This document shows, piece by piece, positions 62,254 to 64,000 of a DNA stretch of 64,000 nt. The first letter of the stretch is position 1; each line of letters begins with the position of its first letter. The notes under the pieces are model-generated. The model searched no databases. It was not told the DNA's origin and worked only from the letters and a program-made list of their open reading frames with translations. The stretch comes from Schaalia radingae (GTDB lineage Bacteria; Actinomycetota; Actinomycetes; Actinomycetales; Actinomycetaceae): positions 620,001 to 684,000 of the forward strand of contig NZ_LT629792.1 of the NCBI RefSeq assembly GCF_900106055.1, given 5' to 3'. The position numbers and the translations under genes are program-made.

Positions 62254-63066
62254 GTGATGATCACACCGCTTGGACGAGCCGGCACGGCACTGACCGACGA
62301 ACAACGCGAACGCTATGCGCGCCCGATGTTGCTCGACGGCATGGGAGAAGAAGGCCAGCGCCGACTGCTGGGCACGTCGGTTTTGGTGATCGGGGCCGGA
62401 GGGCTCGGCTCGCCGGTGCTGATGTATCTGGCAGGTGCCGGCATTGGTCACATCGGCATCGTGGATTCCGATGTACTGGATACGTCGAATCTGCATCGCC
62501 AGGTCATTCACTCCATGAGCGAGCTCGGACAAGCGAAAACAGACAGTGCAGCGCGACGGATCGCTGATCTCAATCCGGACGTGGACGTGACGTGTTACCA
62601 CCTGCGCCTGACGGCTGAAAATGTTGATGACCTGTTCGAGTCATTCGACATCATTGTTGACGCCACGGACAATTTCGCCACCCGTTACCTCATCGACGCG
62701 GCGGCCACACGCTTGGGTAAACCTGAAGTGTGGGGATCCGTGCTGGGAGCTGCCGGGCAAGTCTCAACCTTCTGGAGCGGTCCTGCTGCGCGTACAGCGG
62801 GCGTACCCGTCGAGGTTCGCCTCACTGACCTGTATGCGTGCGCGCCGCGAGAAGACGTGGTCCCAGAGGGAGCGAGCTCGCCTGTCATCGGTCCGATCAC
62901 CGGGATGGTCGGATCCCTTATGGTAGGAGAGGTGACTAAACTTGCCGCCGGATACGGGCAGCTCCTGCTGGGACGTGTCGCGTTCATCGACACAGCTGCG
63001 GGGCAACTACGGGACATGACATTTAAGCGGCGGACTTCAACGCGCATCTCCGGTCACCCGGAGTAA
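62254..63066 (+). CDS. moeB: MoeB/ThiF-family sulfur-carrier adenylyltransferase
   Basis: A 270-residue E1-like enzyme that adenylates the C-terminus of MoaD. The ATP loop is VLVIGAGGLGSPVLMYLAGAGIG, followed by the metal-binding VDSDVLDTSNLHRQVIH and IIVDATDNFATRYLID. The usual pairs of zinc-binding Cys (CxxC) are not present, and no rhodanese domain follows, unlike the longer MoeZ form of many actinobacteria. The start is GTG 62254 or ATG 62257. A ThiF role in thiamine synthesis is possible, but the mo context favours MoeB. Confidence 0.88.
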   Translation: MMITPLGRAGTALTDEQRERYARPMLLDGMGEEGQRRLLGTSVLVIGAGGLGSPVLMYLAGAGIGHIGIVDSDVLDTSNLHRQVIHSMSELGQAKTDSAARRIADLNPDVDVTCYHLRLTAENVDDLFESFDIIVDATDNFATRYLIDAAATRLGKPEVWGSVLGAAGQVSTFWSGPAARTAGVPVEVRLTDLYACAPREDVVPEGASSPVIGPITGMVGSLMVGEVTKLAAGYGQLLLGRVAFIDTAAGQLRDMTFKRRTSTRISGHPE

Positions 63067-63115
63067 GCCTGAAATGCCGTAAGGAACCGCACGCGCAGAA
63101 GAAAGGAACAAGCAG

Positions 63116-64000
63116 ATGAAAGACGTTGCCGATCATTATCGCGACGTGGTGGCCTTGGGCGAGCCTCTTCCGGAAAGTACTGTTCCCATCGACGAAGCTC
63201 TGGGGCGAGTTCTGGTTGAGGACATCCGCGCACGCTTCGCCGTCCCACCGTTCACAAACTCCGCGATGGACGGTTTTGCCGTGCGTGCTGACGAGGTACG
63301 CGAGGGCCACGCACTGCGTGTCTCAGACGATATTCCCGCCGGCCGCACTGATATTCCAGTTCTTCCCGCGTGCTGCGCCATACGCATCATGACAGGTGCG
63401 CCGATGCCGGAGGGCGCCGACGCGGTGATCCCGGTTGAAAACACACAGGACGCCGGAGCCAACATGGCGCCAGATCCGCCCGCCCGGATTGTTCCAACCG
63501 CGACAGTTCCTGCAGGCGCAAATGTGCGCAGACGCGGTGAGGACATCAACGAGGGCGACCTGCTCTATCCTTCAGGAACGCACCTGACCGCAGCTCACCT
63601 GTCCGCCCTCGTCTCTGTGGGATACGGGCAGGTGGCGGTACGTTCACAGGTGCGTGTCGGAGTGATCACGACGGGGGAGGAGCTGCGCGAGGCTGGAGCT
63701 GACCTTGCCCTCGGACAGATCCCGGACTCCAACTCAATCCTGCTGGCAGGCATGGTCCGTGAAGCCGGTGCGGTGCCGTTGGTCCGCGCATTCCACGCCG
63801 ATACAGTGGAAGATTTCATGAGGGATCTGCAGGATATCCTCGACCAGGTTGACCTGCTCATCACGGCAGGCGGCGTTTCGGCCGGCGCGTTTGACGTGGT
63901 CAAAGCCGCTTTGCGGGCATACGGCGTGGAGTTCGTGAAGGTGGGGATGCAGCCGGGTAAGCCCCAGGGATGTGGTGTGCTCGAGCCTGCGGGTCATTCT
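63116..64000 (+). CDS. moeA: Molybdopterin molybdenumtransferase (partial)
   Basis: The first 295 residues of a MoeA-type enzyme that inserts molybdenum into adenylated molybdopterin; about 110 C-terminal residues lie beyond the right edge. Family marks are PPFTNSAMDGFAVRADEV, RIMTGAPMPEGADAVIPVE, VRRRGEDINEGDLLYPSG and the nucleotide-type segment GVITTGEELREAG, with LITAGGVSAGAFDVVKAAL later. GAAAGGA precedes the ATG. It follows moeB by 49 bases on the same strand and is probably cotranscribed. Confidence 0.94.
   Translation, partial: MKDVADHYRDVVALGEPLPESTVPIDEALGRVLVEDIRARFAVPPFTNSAMDGFAVRADEVREGHALRVSDDIPAGRTDIPVLPACCAIRIMTGAPMPEGADAVIPVENTQDAGANMAPDPPARIVPTATVPAGANVRRRGEDINEGDLLYPSGTHLTAAHLSALVSVGYGQVAVRSQVRVGVITTGEELREAGADLALGQIPDSNSILLAGMVREAGAVPLVRAFHADTVEDFMRDLQDILDQVDLLITAGGVSAGAFDVVKAALRAYGVEFVKVGMQPGKPQGCGVLEPAGHS

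Overview
The window reads as chromosomal DNA of a host-associated, high-GC Gram-positive actinobacterium, most likely in or near the Actinomycetaceae (Actinomyces/Schaalia-like). The reasons are the actinobacterial-type ilvBNC-leuB-ilvE order with a translated leader peptide, a fused threonine/serine exporter, an LAxTG-type sorting signal, ESX-like toxin partners and many GTG starts. The genus is an inference; no rRNA, tRNA or other marker gene is present to settle it. Most of the window is GC-rich, but about 22.1-29.3 kb and about 52.1-58.6 kb are clearly more AT-rich and carry LacI regulators and sugar transporters, which suggests acquired catabolic islands.

Layout. 1-2.8 kb (minus): peptide-type ABC importer (permease, permease, lipoprotein), cut by the window edge. 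3.0-4.7 kb: ThrE-like exporter. 4.8-5.1 kb: an array of 15-bp repeats in two opposed arms, followed by a two-gene small membrane-peptide pair that could be a bacteriocin with its immunity protein. 5.9-7.5 kb: AspT-type transporter. 7.7-13.9 kb: branched-chain amino acid block (attenuator, ilvB, ilvN, ilvC, leuB, ilvE); ilvD lies separately at 43 kb. 14.0-20.7 kb: heme/iron importer hmuTUV followed by two ABC exporter half-transporters. 20.8 kb: manA.

22.5-28.9 kb: an AT-rich ribose-type ABC sugar island with a LacI regulator and an RpiB-like isomerase. 29.3-34.8 kb: a divergent catabolic module with a tandem class II aldolase, a class III aminotransferase, a TetR regulator, an FGGY kinase and a GtrA protein; the substrate is unknown. 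34.8-35.1 kb: a repeat array of three copies facing three copies at 30-31 bp pitch. 35.3-39.0 kb: a glutamine amidotransferase-like protein, a short MetE-like methyltransferase and a secreted esterase. 39.1-42.9 kb (minus): a type VII-style polymorphic toxin locus with three ESX-like small proteins, a nuclease toxin ending in a GH-E-type domain, and two DUF2185-type putative immunity proteins.

45.5-49.9 kb: carbohydrate ABC importer plus GH29 alpha-L-fucosidase. 50.0-51.1 kb: a decayed LAxTG surface protein. 52.1-58.6 kb: a second carbohydrate importer with a Tat-type lipoprotein, a divergent LacI regulator and a GH2 glycosidase. 58.9-64 kb: molybdenum cofactor genes (mobA, moaA, moaD, a MogA-MoaE fusion, moeB, moeA cut by the edge); no moaC is seen. 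Together the genes describe a forager of host or dietary glycans that makes its own branched-chain amino acids, takes up heme and competes with neighbours by protein toxins.
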